The notes under the pieces were generated by a model, which saw only the letters and a list, made by a program, of their open reading frames with translations, ran no database searches and was not told the DNA's origin. From Burkholderia sp. (GTDB taxonomy: Bacteria; Pseudomonadota; Gammaproteobacteria; Burkholderiales; Burkholderiaceae): a DNA stretch of 64,000 nt. Below, one piece after another: positions 16,801 to 25,414 of this stretch. The stretch covers positions 62,001-126,000 of the forward strand of contig JAIRVP010000067.1 of assembly GCA_031253835.1 (NCBI GenBank), given 5' to 3'. How positions within the stretch are numbered: position 1 is the stretch's first letter; each line of letters starts with the position of its first letter. A program made the position numbers and the translations under genes.

Positions 16801-17379
16801 TCACGACCCGGTGCCGAGCTGCGTGCACGCGCGGGCCGACGCTTCGGGGCCTTCGAGCGCGAGAATCTGCCACACGCCGATACTGACGCGCTGGCGCGCG
16901 GCCGTCGACGCATCGGCCAGCAACGCTTCGACACGCGGCGCGGCATCGGGCGCCTTCTGCTTCAGCGCCGCGTGGTGCCGCGCGCGCGACGCCGGTTCGG
17001 ATTCGTAGACGTCGCAGAGGCGCACCATGCCGGCGAGCCCGGCCACATCGTCGTCCTTGTCGATCGCGCCCGGCTCGACGGGCGCGAGCCCCTTGCGCTC
17101 CTCCGGCGGCAGCTTGTTGCGCGCGCCTTCGTCGATCGCGGTAGCGGACGCCGGCGGCAGCCCGCCGATCGCCGCGACGATCCGGCTGCCCGCGGCGATC
17201 ATGTCGCCCTGGCACGCGATCTTCTCGGCGGCCGCGACGTTCGAGCAGAACGACACCGACGTCCGGTACACGTCGTTGCTCATGCGCGGCACTTCATCGG
17301 TACTCGCCTGCGCGAGGCCGGCGCTGGCCAGCACGAGCGCAGCGGGAATCAGGATGCGGAAAGCTCTCGTCTCGTTCAT
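16801..17379 (-). CDS. Predicted periplasmic protein, unknown function
   Basis: 192 residues from ATG 17379. An N-terminal signal (RAFRILIPAALVLASAGLAQA) is followed by a soluble Ala-rich helical domain with four Cys (FCSN, ACQG, LCDV, ACTQ) that could pair in the periplasm. No family recognised. It follows the HdeD-type gene on the same strand with a gap of about 95 bases, so the two may be co-transcribed. Confidence 0.7.
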   Translation of the reverse strand: MNETRAFRILIPAALVLASAGLAQASTDEVPRMSNDVYRTSVSFCSNVAAAEKIACQGDMIAAGSRIVAAIGGLPPASATAIDEGARNKLPPEERKGLAPVEPGAIDKDDDVAGLAGMVRLCDVYESEPASRARHHAALKQKAPDAAPRVEALLADASTAARQRVSIGVWQILALEGPEASARACTQLGTGS

Positions 17380-17473
17380 TGTCGTCGTCTGTGGGTGGTG
17401 ATGGCGGGCAACCGCGCCGGGCCGCACGGTGGCGGCCCCTGTGACGCCGGGCCCTCGTCCGGCGCCACGCGTT

Positions 17474-18877
17474 TCACTTCATCGACGCCGCCTCCGGTCC
17501 GCCGGGCGACAGTGCCGCACTGTCCTGCTCGCGCCACGCGCGGCGCGACGCCATGATCGCCTTCACCGCCGAGCGCGCGACCTTCCACCACGCGAACGGC
17601 CGCGGATCGGCGAGCATGCTGAGCGCACGGGCGTAGTCGAGCGTGAGGCCGGGCGTCCACGCCATCGTCACAGCGCGCTTGCGGATCTGCGCGGCCACCC
17701 ACAGCTCGGGCGTCAGCAGCAGCCGCACGAACGCGCCCCACCCGGCCCGCGCGCCCTTCAGCCGCCATACCGCGCCGTCGAGCGCGGCTTCGAGCGCATT
17801 CGACACGGTGCTCGAGCAGTTGCGGTGCGTGAGGTTGTACGTCACGTTCTGCCGGTACGACGACCAGAATGCGTCGAGCTTCGCCGGATCGTAGTTGCGG
17901 ATGCGCACGCGTACGGTCGACGGGCACCATGCTTTCGACTCGGTCGCATAGTCGGGCTGGAACAGGCCCGGTACGTCGTTCTCGCGCGTCGCGCGCAGGA
18001 TACGCGTGAATTCGTCTGGAGAACGATCTATTTCGACGCCCGGGTACAGGCTGATATAGATGCCTTCCGGCGACTCCAGCGCTGCATGCCCGGTCGAGAT
18101 CACGCCGTTGACGTCCACCGCCGCGATATAGCGGTCGATCACCGGATAGCGCTGCGCTTCGGCCTTCGACGTGCCGGTCGGCGTCCACACGTGCACGGTG
18201 AGCGCGTGCTCGCCGTCGGCCGGCGGGCCGTCCCATTCGGATTGCGCGAACCGCGGCTGCTCGCGCGCCTCGTCGAGATCGGGCACGAGCGCCGGCGCGG
18301 GCGACGTCGCGAACGCGGGATTGCGCGTCAGCCGCCGCACGCGCGCGGCGAGGCTCAGCATGTGCATCCCGCCGAATATCAGCAGCAGGCCGAGACAGTA
18401 CGGCACGGTGCCGACGTAGTGCGTCGGGTACGGCTGGAAGAAGAAGACCGCCAGCAGGATCTCGACGACGCCCCACGCGAACGCGACGTTCCAGCGGCGG
18501 TAGCGCACCATCCACGCGGACGTGCACTGCAGCAGCCCGTCGACGAGGAACAGCGTGCCGAAGATCATGGACAGCAGGAAGTGGCCGTGGTGATGGCCGG
18601 CGAACACGAGCCCCGCGGCGACCACGACCACGATGCCCTTCACGTAGCGCAGGATGCGCTGGCCGCCGACGCCGCTGCCGGCCACCGCGAGCGTCGCGAG
18701 CCCCTCGATCAGGAACAGCCACGCGAACAATTCGATCGGAAAATGCAGCGCGCCGTCGAGCGCGTCGACGAAGATGCCGACACCGGCGGCCACCCACACC
18801 CAGCCGAGCACGGTCAGCCCGCGCCAGCGGGTTCGCAGATATTCGATGCCCAGCAACAGCAACACCAGTCGTACCAT
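17474..18877 (-). CDS. HdeD-type membrane protein fused to a C-terminal peptidase-like domain
   Basis: 467 residues. The first ~185 form an HdeD/DUF308-type bundle of about six hydrophobic helices in pairs (LGWVWVAAGVGIFVDAL; GLATLAVAG; ILRYVKGIVVVVAAGLVFAG and so on). The soluble remainder (about 215-467) contains HVWTPTGTS, GHAALES and THRNCSSTVSNALEAAL. This His...Cys arrangement recalls DUF4105/NlpC-P60-like thiol peptidases (GHAAL with the His, NCSS with the Cys). HdeD in E. coli is an acid-resistance membrane protein; what the added domain cuts is unknown. GAGGGCG precedes the ATG at 18877. Confidence 0.8.
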   Translation of the reverse strand: MVRLVLLLLGIEYLRTRWRGLTVLGWVWVAAGVGIFVDALDGALHFPIELFAWLFLIEGLATLAVAGSGVGGQRILRYVKGIVVVVAAGLVFAGHHHGHFLLSMIFGTLFLVDGLLQCTSAWMVRYRRWNVAFAWGVVEILLAVFFFQPYPTHYVGTVPYCLGLLLIFGGMHMLSLAARVRRLTRNPAFATSPAPALVPDLDEAREQPRFAQSEWDGPPADGEHALTVHVWTPTGTSKAEAQRYPVIDRYIAAVDVNGVISTGHAALESPEGIYISLYPGVEIDRSPDEFTRILRATRENDVPGLFQPDYATESKAWCPSTVRVRIRNYDPAKLDAFWSSYRQNVTYNLTHRNCSSTVSNALEAALDGAVWRLKGARAGWGAFVRLLLTPELWVAAQIRKRAVTMAWTPGLTLDYARALSMLADPRPFAWWKVARSAVKAIMASRRAWREQDSAALSPGGPEAASMK

Positions 18878-19218
18878 CGCGCCCTCGTGTCATTCTTTTA
18901 TGAAACGCGCTGGCCACGCGCTTCCTGTCATTTCGACCGTGCGTCGTGCGATGCACTGCCGGGAGGCGGTACTTGTTGCCGGCGCGTCATGCCTCGACAT
19001 GAGCGACGGCGGCCGGCACGCGCCGCTCTGGCCGAATAATAAGATATGGCGGAGCCGCTTGAAAGCCTGCCGAAAACGTTTTCGGCGGCGCGCGGGCCGA
19101 TCCGGCCGCCCGCTGCCACGGCAGATTTCCCGTTCGACAACCTGCCGCGGATACGCGAGAATCCGGCTTCCGAGGGCGAAAGCCACTGAACCGAACCGCA
19201 CAGACGGGACAACAAGAA
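18878..19218. other. Divergent intergenic region with a LacI-type palindrome
   Basis: 341 bases between the HdeD-type gene and the lipoprotein gene, presumably holding both promoters. No gene seen. The only clear structure is the perfect palindrome at 19070-19085. Confidence 0.6.
19070..19085. promoter_or_regulatory. Perfect 16-bp palindrome, LacI-family operator-like
   Basis: CCGAAAACGTTTTCGG is a perfect inverted repeat with a central CG, the usual shape of LacI/PurR/ScrR-type operators. It lies about 134 bases before the lipoprotein start and 193 before the HdeD-type start. No LacI-family gene is in the window, so the binding protein is unknown. Confidence 0.5.
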
Positions 19219-19857
19219 ATGAGCACATCGATCACGCGCCGGCGCCTGCTGGCCGCAGGCATGGCCGCGAGCAGCCTCGCGCTGTCGGGCTGTTTCACGC
19301 CGAAGCTGTACGAGAACGACGCCTACAGCGAAAGCGTATCCGCATTCATGATGACCGAAGACGGCAAGAAACTGGTCGTCCTCGGCACGCGCTACCATTA
19401 CATCTTCGATCTGCCGGCCCAGTTGCGGCCGGTCCTGCTGTCCGGCTACCGGAAATCGGTGCGCACGACGTTTGCCGGCTTTCATGCGAGCGGCGGCAAC
19501 GTCACCGGGCATTACCGGATCGTGCTGCCGAAAGACGCTTCGGACGACGATCGACGCGCAGCGGCCGCCGACGGCTTCGCGAGCGAGCCGGCCGGCCTCG
19601 TGCTTGAAGGCGACATCGACGGCAAGCGCTACTCGACCGAAGGCTTCGTGGAGAAGGACAAGACCGCCGCGCAGCCGTTCAACCGCCCGTACTCGGTCTA
19701 TATCAAGGAATCGCCGTCCGTCGTCGGCATGGGGCTGCGGATTCTCGCCACGCCGATCACCGTGGCTGCCGACGGCGTGCTCGTGCTCGGCGGCATCGTG
19801 CTCGTGCCGTTCGCGGCGATCGCGATCCAGGCGAACGGCGGCCTCCGGATCATGTAA
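19219..19857 (+). CDS. Predicted lipoprotein, unknown function
   Basis: 212 residues. The N-terminus TRRRLLAAGMAASSLALSGC carries a twin-Arg-like start and a lipobox with Cys25 (LSGC), so a lipid-anchored envelope protein is expected, possibly Tat-exported. The middle is beta-rich and unrecognised (LGTRYHYIFDLP, GHYRIVLP). The C-terminus has a hydrophobic stretch (GMGLRILATPITVAADGVLVLGG) that could be a second membrane contact. Monocistronic by position; the regulator gene starts 36 bases later and could be transcribed with it. Confidence 0.8.
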   Translation: MSTSITRRRLLAAGMAASSLALSGCFTPKLYENDAYSESVSAFMMTEDGKKLVVLGTRYHYIFDLPAQLRPVLLSGYRKSVRTTFAGFHASGGNVTGHYRIVLPKDASDDDRRAAAADGFASEPAGLVLEGDIDGKRYSTEGFVEKDKTAAQPFNRPYSVYIKESPSVVGMGLRILATPITVAADGVLVLGGIVLVPFAAIAIQANGGLRIM

Positions 19858-19893
19858 CGGCGCGCGCGGCACGGCCGCCACAGGAGCATCGTC

Positions 19894-20451
19894 ATGACCG
19901 CCTCACCGCTTCATACGCCGCCGCTCGGCCCGCAGCTCAAGCGCTGGCGCGCGCTGCACCGCGTCAAGCAGAGCCATGCGGCCGAACTGTTCGGCGTCGC
20001 GCAATCGACGATCTCGCGCTGGGAAGCCGGCCGCCAGCAGATGTCGCCCGACGAGCGCGCGACGGCCGAGCGGTTGCTCGCCGCGCGGCTCGATTCCGCC
20101 GGCGACCACGCGCTCGCGCGGCTGATCGCGGGCAGCGCGGGCCGCCTGCATCTCGTGTGCGACCTCACGCACCGCCTGCTCGCCAGCTCGCCGGCGCGCG
20201 CAGCCGAGTTCGCGCAACCGCTGTCGACGTTGCTCGGCACGTCGCTGTGGCGCTACGCGACGCCGGAGATCGCCCGCATGGAAGCCGCGCTCGACCCGCT
20301 CGGCTGGCACGACCGCGCGGGGCCGCCGAGCGTCGAGTTCGACACCGGCGCGAATGCGTCGCGCATCGTACCGATTCGCGGCAGCCTGTGCCGGTGGACG
20401 CGGATGACGCTGTCGGACGGCTCGGCCGCGCGGCTCGTGGAAACGCTTTAG
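19894..20451 (+). CDS. XRE-type helix-turn-helix regulator
   Basis: 185 residues. The DNA-binding helix-turn-helix spans about residues 14-55 (LKRWRALHRVKQSHAAELFGV, then QSTISRWEAGRQQM). The rest is a helical/beta sensor domain (LHLVCDLTHRLLASSPARA ... GTSLWRYATPEIARME) that resembles PAS-like sensory segments; ligand unknown. AGGAGCATCGTC precedes the ATG. Possibly regulates its neighbours; unproven. Confidence 0.82.
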   Translation: MTASPLHTPPLGPQLKRWRALHRVKQSHAAELFGVAQSTISRWEAGRQQMSPDERATAERLLAARLDSAGDHALARLIAGSAGRLHLVCDLTHRLLASSPARAAEFAQPLSTLLGTSLWRYATPEIARMEAALDPLGWHDRAGPPSVEFDTGANASRIVPIRGSLCRWTRMTLSDGSAARLVETL

Positions 20452-20532
20452 CGCGCACCGCGCATATTTCATGCGTGGACGAGCCGCGCGCGGCCGGCGT
20501 ACGCTTGACGGCCCATCGCAAGGATGCCGACC

Positions 20533-21114
20533 ATGAATCCCGATACGATCCGCGCACGGCTCGCGTTCCTGCGCGAAGCCGAACGCCTGAAGGACGTGCT
20601 GCGCAGCGGCTACACGTCGGGCGGCCGCCCGGAAAGCACGGCCGAGCACAGCTGGCGGCTGTGCCTGATGGCGCTCGTGTTCGCCGACGCACTGCCCGGC
20701 ATCGACACGCTGAAGCTGCTGAAGCTGTGCGTCGTCCACGATCTCGGCGAGGCGCTGCACGGTGACATCCCCGCGACCGAGCAGGCCGCGCACCCCGACA
20801 AGCGCGCGCACGAACGCGACGACCTGCTGACGCTCACCGCGCCGCTCGACCGCACGCGGCGCGACGAGATCGTCGCGCTGTGGGACGAATACGACGCAGC
20901 CGCGTCGCCGGAAGCGCGCGCGGCGAAGGCGCTCGACAAGCTCGAAACGATCCTGCAGCACAACCAGGGCAGCAATCCGCCCGATTTCGACTACGCGTTC
21001 AATCTCGGCTATGGCCGGCGCTATACGGATGCCGCGCCGCTGTTCAGCGCGATCCGCGCCATCGTCGACGCCGACACGCAGCGCAGGATCGACGCGGGCC
21101 GGCAGCACGCGTAA
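20533..21114 (+). CDS. HD-domain hydrolase (YfbR-like)
   Basis: 193 residues. HD metal-binding signatures are present: STAEHSWRLCLMAL (first His), CVVHDLGEALHGDIPA (HD pair) and a later Asp in KALDKLE. Related proteins (YfbR, HDDC2) are 5'-deoxynucleotidases. AAGGA stands 8 bases before the ATG at 20533; an in-frame ATG at 20524 lies inside that ribosome site and is unlikely. The methyltransferase gene follows 55 bases later on the same strand. Confidence 0.87.
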   Translation: MNPDTIRARLAFLREAERLKDVLRSGYTSGGRPESTAEHSWRLCLMALVFADALPGIDTLKLLKLCVVHDLGEALHGDIPATEQAAHPDKRAHERDDLLTLTAPLDRTRRDEIVALWDEYDAAASPEARAAKALDKLETILQHNQGSNPPDFDYAFNLGYGRRYTDAAPLFSAIRAIVDADTQRRIDAGRQHA

Positions 21115-21169
21115 GCTCGCGGGTTCGGGCGCACCGCACCGCGTGCCCCGCTCGCACGAGGCCCGACGC

Positions 21170-21898
21170 ATGACGCAGAACATCTACGACGACCCGGCCT
21201 TCTTCGAAGGCTACAGCCGCCTGAACCGCTCGGTTCACGGGCTCGACGGTGCGCCCGAATGGCCCGCGCTGCGCGCGCTGCTGCCGGATCTGCACGGCCG
21301 CCGCGTGCTCGACCTCGGCTGCGGCTACGGCTGGTTCAGCCGCTGGGCGGCCGATCACGGTGCGGCCAGCGTGCTCGGCGTCGACGTATCGGAGCGCATG
21401 CTCGAACGCGCGGCATCGACTGCCACGCATCCGGCGATCACGTACCGGCGCGCCGACCTCGAATCGCTCACGTTGCCGGACGCCGCGTTCGATCTCGCGT
21501 ACAGCTCGCTCGCGTTCCACTACATCGCACCTCTCGACACGCTGCTGCGCACGATCCATCGCGCGCTCGTGCCGGGCGGGCAGCTCGTGTTCTCGATCGA
21601 GCATCCGATCTATACGGCGCCGCGCCGGCCCGGCTTCGTCGTCGACGCGCAAGGCAATCGCGCCTGGCCGGTCGACGGTTACCAGCGCGAAGGCGAGCGC
21701 GTGACCGACTGGCTCGCGCCGGGCGTCGTCAAGCAGCACCGCACGCTCGGCACGCTCGTGAACCTGCTGATCGGCAGCGGCTTCACGCTCACGCACCTCG
21801 ACGAATGGGGGCCGACGCCCGGGCAGGTCGACGCGATGCCCGCGCTCGACGAGGAACGCGACCGGCCGATGATGGCGATCATCGCCGCGCAGCGGTAA
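21170..21898 (+). CDS. SAM-dependent methyltransferase (class I)
   Basis: 242 residues with a Rossmann methyltransferase core: motif I VLDLGCGYGWFS, acidic residue at the end of strand 2 (GVDVSERML), motif II/III region ADLESLTLP and FDLAYSSLAFHYIAPL, then LVPGGQLVFSIEHP. Substrate not predictable. The start fits family proteins opening TQNIYDDPAFFEGYSRLNRS. Follows the HD gene, likely the same transcript. Confidence 0.88.
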   Translation: MTQNIYDDPAFFEGYSRLNRSVHGLDGAPEWPALRALLPDLHGRRVLDLGCGYGWFSRWAADHGAASVLGVDVSERMLERAASTATHPAITYRRADLESLTLPDAAFDLAYSSLAFHYIAPLDTLLRTIHRALVPGGQLVFSIEHPIYTAPRRPGFVVDAQGNRAWPVDGYQREGERVTDWLAPGVVKQHRTLGTLVNLLIGSGFTLTHLDEWGPTPGQVDAMPALDEERDRPMMAIIAAQR

Positions 21899-21970
21899 CG
21901 CGAACCCGCGCGCGACGCGTCTGCGCAGCGCAATCACGATGCCGCCCGCCCCGGCTCGCGCACGGCATTC

Positions 21971-22000
21971 GCACAATTCAGCACAATTTCCACACGATTT
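21971..22000 (+). promoter_or_regulatory. 10-bp direct repeats upstream of macAB
   Basis: GCACAATTCA, GCACAATTTC and the weaker CACACGATTT follow each other at a 10-base period, i.e. on one face of the helix, about 170-195 bases before macA. Such helically phased direct repeats are typical of OmpR-type regulator sites. Binding is inference. Confidence 0.4.
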
Positions 22001-22165
22001 GTCGCGAAATCCTCGCTTACCATGAGCGCCTGATTCGACTCGGCACGCCCGCGCGATGCGTACGCGGATGCCGTCGCGGGCGACACGCCCGGCATGCGAC
22101 GCCGGCCGGATCGCCCCGCTCGGCCGCACGCATCGCCGGCGCCGCTTCATCCTCGCAGCGTTCTC

Positions 22166-23359
22166 ATGACCCAGAAGACCCATCGCCGCCGGCGCATCGT
22201 GCTGGCTACCCTTGCCGTCGTCGCGATCGCCGCCGGCGTCACGCTGAAGGCCTGCGCACCCGACAAGCATCCGCAGTACCTGTCCGCGCCCGTCACGCGC
22301 GGCGATCTCGAGAACGCGGTGCTCGCGACCGGCGCGCTGCAGGCATTCAAGCAGGTCGACGTCGGCGCACAGGTGTCGGGGCAGTTGAAGACGCTGAAGG
22401 TCAAGCTCGGCGACAAGGTCACGAAAGGCCAGTGGCTCGCCGAGATCGATCCCGTGATCTCCGAAAACACGCTGCGCCAGGCACGCGCGAGCGAAGAGAG
22501 CCTGCGTGCGCAGCATCAGTCAACCGCCGCGCAGGTGACGCAGGCCGAACTCGCGTTCCGGCGCCAGCAGGCGATGCTGCCCGACGATGCGACGTCGCGC
22601 GAGTCGTTCGAGGCCGCGCGCGCGACGCTCGACGTGCAGCGCGCGACACTCGCGTCGCTCGCCGCGCAGATCCGCTCGGCCCGCATCCAGATCGAGACCG
22701 CGCAGGCCAACCTCGGCTACACGCGCATCGTCGCGCCGATCGACGGCGAGGTCGTCGCGATCGTCACGCAGGAAGGCCAGACCGTGATCGCGCAGCAGCA
22801 GGCGCCGGTGATCCTGAAGCTCGCGAATCTCGACACGATGACCGTGAAGGCGCAGGTGTCGGAAGCCGACGTGATCCGCGTGAGCGCCGGCCAGACCGCG
22901 TATTTCACGATCCTCGGCGAACCTGACATGCGCCACTACGGCAAGCTGCGCGCGATCGAACCGGCGCCGCAGAACTACGCCGACGCGCAAAGCACGCTCG
23001 GCGGCGGCTCGGGCGGCAGCGCGAAACCGAACGCCGCGGTGTTCTACAACGCGTTGTTCGACGTGCCGAATCCCGAGCATCGGCTGCGCATCTCGATGAC
23101 CGCGCAGGTCAACATCGTGCTCGGTAACGCACGCAACGCACTCAGCATCCCGGCCGCCGCGCTCGGCGAAAAACGCAAGGACGGCACCTATGCGGTGCGC
23201 GTGCTGCGCGCCGACGGCACCACGGACACGCGCACCATCCGCATCGGCATCAACAACAACGTGCGCGTCGAAGTGCTGGCCGGCCTGAAGGACGGCGAGC
23301 GCGTCGTGATCGGCGAAGCGTCGGCGGACGACCACGCGCCGCTGTCGGACGTGGTGTGA
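22166..23359 (+). CDS. macA: MacA-type periplasmic adaptor of an ABC efflux pump
   Basis: 397 residues. One N-terminal membrane helix (about 10-28), then a membrane-fusion protein: lipoyl halves (VDVGAQVSGQLKTLKVKLGD ... GEVVAIVTQEGQTV), a helical hairpin (about 95-180), a beta-barrel domain and the C-terminal membrane-proximal domain. It links the MacB ATPase to an outer-membrane channel for export of macrolides, lipopeptides or siderophores. Its stop overlaps the region of the macB start, and the channel gene follows, so one operon encodes the whole tripartite pump. Substrate unknown. Confidence 0.92.
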   Translation: MTQKTHRRRRIVLATLAVVAIAAGVTLKACAPDKHPQYLSAPVTRGDLENAVLATGALQAFKQVDVGAQVSGQLKTLKVKLGDKVTKGQWLAEIDPVISENTLRQARASEESLRAQHQSTAAQVTQAELAFRRQQAMLPDDATSRESFEAARATLDVQRATLASLAAQIRSARIQIETAQANLGYTRIVAPIDGEVVAIVTQEGQTVIAQQQAPVILKLANLDTMTVKAQVSEADVIRVSAGQTAYFTILGEPDMRHYGKLRAIEPAPQNYADAQSTLGGGSGGSAKPNAAVFYNALFDVPNPEHRLRISMTAQVNIVLGNARNALSIPAAALGEKRKDGTYAVRVLRADGTTDTRTIRIGINNNVRVEVLAGLKDGERVVIGEASADDHAPLSDVV

Positions 23360-23361
23360 CG

Positions 23362-25401
23362 ATGAACCAGCCGCTGCTGAAACTCACGGCCGTCACGCGA
23401 CGCTTTCCGGCCGGCGACAAGGATGTCGTCGTCCTGAACAACGTGAACCTGTCGATCGACGCGGGCGAGATCGTCGCGATCGTCGGCGCGTCGGGCTCCG
23501 GCAAGTCGACGCTGATGAACATCCTCGGCTGCCTCGATCATCCGAGCGAAGGGATCTACACGGTCGGCGGGCGCGACACGCACATGCTCGACAGCGACGA
23601 GCTCGCGCAGCTGCGCCGCGAACACTTCGGCTTCGTGTTCCAGCGCTATCACCTGCTGCCGCACGTCGACGCGGTCGCGAACCTCGAAATGCCGGCGATC
23701 TATGCGGGCACGACGCGCGCGGCGCGGCACGCACGCGCCCGCGAACTGCTCGCGCGCCTCGGGCTCGCCGATCGCGCGCATCATCGGCCCGGGCAGCTGT
23801 CCGGTGGCCAGCAGCAGCGCGTGAGCATCGCGCGCGCGCTGATGAACGGCGGCCAGGTGATCCTCGCCGACGAACCGACCGGCGCGCTCGACACGAAAAG
23901 CGGCCAGGACGTGATCCGCATCCTGCACGAGCTGAACGCGCTCGGACACACGATCGTGATCGTCACGCACGACAAGGCCGTCGCGCGCCATGCGCGGCGC
24001 ATCATCGAGATCAGCGACGGCGAGATCGTCGCCGACCGGCCGAACCGCCAGTACGCCGAAGCGCTCGCGGAAACCGGCATCGATGCGGTCGATGCAACCG
24101 CCAAGGCGACGGGCACGCCGCCAGCAACCGATCGCCGCGATGAACCACCGCCCGCCGGCGCCGATACCGACACCGGCCCGCGCGCCCCGCGCTTCGCGGC
24201 CGGCACCGGCCGCTTCGCCGAAGCATGCCGGATGGCGTGGATCGCGCTCGTGTCGCACCGGCTGCGCACGCTGCTGACGATGCTCGGCATCATCATCGGC
24301 ATCACGTCCGTCGTGTCGATCGTCGCGGTCGGCGAAGGCGCGAAGCGCTACATGCTCGACGAGATCGGCAGCATCGGCACCAACACGATCAACGTCTATC
24401 CGGGCACCGACTGGGGCGACAGCCGCGCGGACACGATCCAGACGCTCGTGCCGGCCGACGTCGCCGCGCTCGCCGAGCAGCCGTACGTCGACAGCGCGAC
24501 GCCCGAAACGTCGCGCACGCTGCTGCTGCGCTACCGCAACGTCGACGTCAACGCGCTCGTGAGCGGCGTCGGCGACAGCTATTTCCAGGCACGCGGGATG
24601 CGCTTCGCGCTCGGCGCCGGGTTCGACGACGACGCGGTGCGCCGCCAGGCGCAGGTGGCCGTGATCGACCAGAACACGCGCCGCAAGCTGTTCGGCGCGA
24701 CGCGCAACCCGGTCGGCGACGTGATCCTCGTCGACAACGTGCCGTGCGTCGTGATCGGCGTGACGGCCGACAAGAAGAGCGCGTTCGGCAGCGTGAAAAG
24801 CCTGAACGTGTGGGTGCCGTACACGACCGCGAGCGGGCACCTGTTCGGCCAGCGCTATCTCGACAGCATCACCGTGCGCGTGCGCGACGGGCAGCCGAGC
24901 GCCGCCGCCGAGAAAAGCCTCGAGAAGCTGATGATCCAGCGCCACGGCCGCAAGGATTTCTTCACGTACAACATGGACAGCGTGGTCAAGACCGTCGAGA
25001 AGACCGGCCAGTCGCTGACGCTGCTGCTGTCGCTGATCGCCGTGATCTCGCTCGTCGTCGGCGGGATCGGCGTGATGAACATCATGCTGGTGTCGGTCAC
25101 CGAGCGTACCCGCGAGATCGGTATCCGGATGGCGGTCGGCGCACGCCAGTCCGACATCCTGCAGCAATTCCTCGTCGAAGCCGTGCTCGTCTGCCTGCTC
25201 GGCGGCACGATCGGCATCGCGCTGTCGTTCGGGCTCGGCGCGCTGTTCTCGATGTTCGTCGCGCAGTGGAAGATGGTGTTCTCCGCCGGCGCGATCGTGA
25301 CGGCGTTCGTGTGCTCGACGCTCACCGGTGTGATATTCGGCTTCATGCCCGCACGCAACGCGTCGCGGCTCGATCCGATCGATGCGCTCGCGCGCGACTG
25401 A
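23362..25401 (+). CDS. macB: MacB-type ABC transporter, ATP-binding/permease
   Basis: 679 residues. The ATPase domain (about 1-235) has Walker A GASGSGKST, signature LSGGQQQR and Walker B VILADEPTGALD. A first membrane helix follows a linker near residue 290, then the MacB periplasmic domain, then three C-terminal FtsX-type helices. The ATG at 23362 is two bases after the macA stop; a GTG at 23356 overlapping that stop is an alternative. It powers mechanotransmission export through MacA and the outer-membrane factor. Confidence 0.94.
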   Translation: MNQPLLKLTAVTRRFPAGDKDVVVLNNVNLSIDAGEIVAIVGASGSGKSTLMNILGCLDHPSEGIYTVGGRDTHMLDSDELAQLRREHFGFVFQRYHLLPHVDAVANLEMPAIYAGTTRAARHARARELLARLGLADRAHHRPGQLSGGQQQRVSIARALMNGGQVILADEPTGALDTKSGQDVIRILHELNALGHTIVIVTHDKAVARHARRIIEISDGEIVADRPNRQYAEALAETGIDAVDATAKATGTPPATDRRDEPPPAGADTDTGPRAPRFAAGTGRFAEACRMAWIALVSHRLRTLLTMLGIIIGITSVVSIVAVGEGAKRYMLDEIGSIGTNTINVYPGTDWGDSRADTIQTLVPADVAALAEQPYVDSATPETSRTLLLRYRNVDVNALVSGVGDSYFQARGMRFALGAGFDDDAVRRQAQVAVIDQNTRRKLFGATRNPVGDVILVDNVPCVVIGVTADKKSAFGSVKSLNVWVPYTTASGHLFGQRYLDSITVRVRDGQPSAAAEKSLEKLMIQRHGRKDFFTYNMDSVVKTVEKTGQSLTLLLSLIAVISLVVGGIGVMNIMLVSVTERTREIGIRMAVGARQSDILQQFLVEAVLVCLLGGTIGIALSFGLGALFSMFVAQWKMVFSAGAIVTAFVCSTLTGVIFGFMPARNASRLDPIDALARD

Positions 25402-25414
25402 CGCAAGACCTGCC

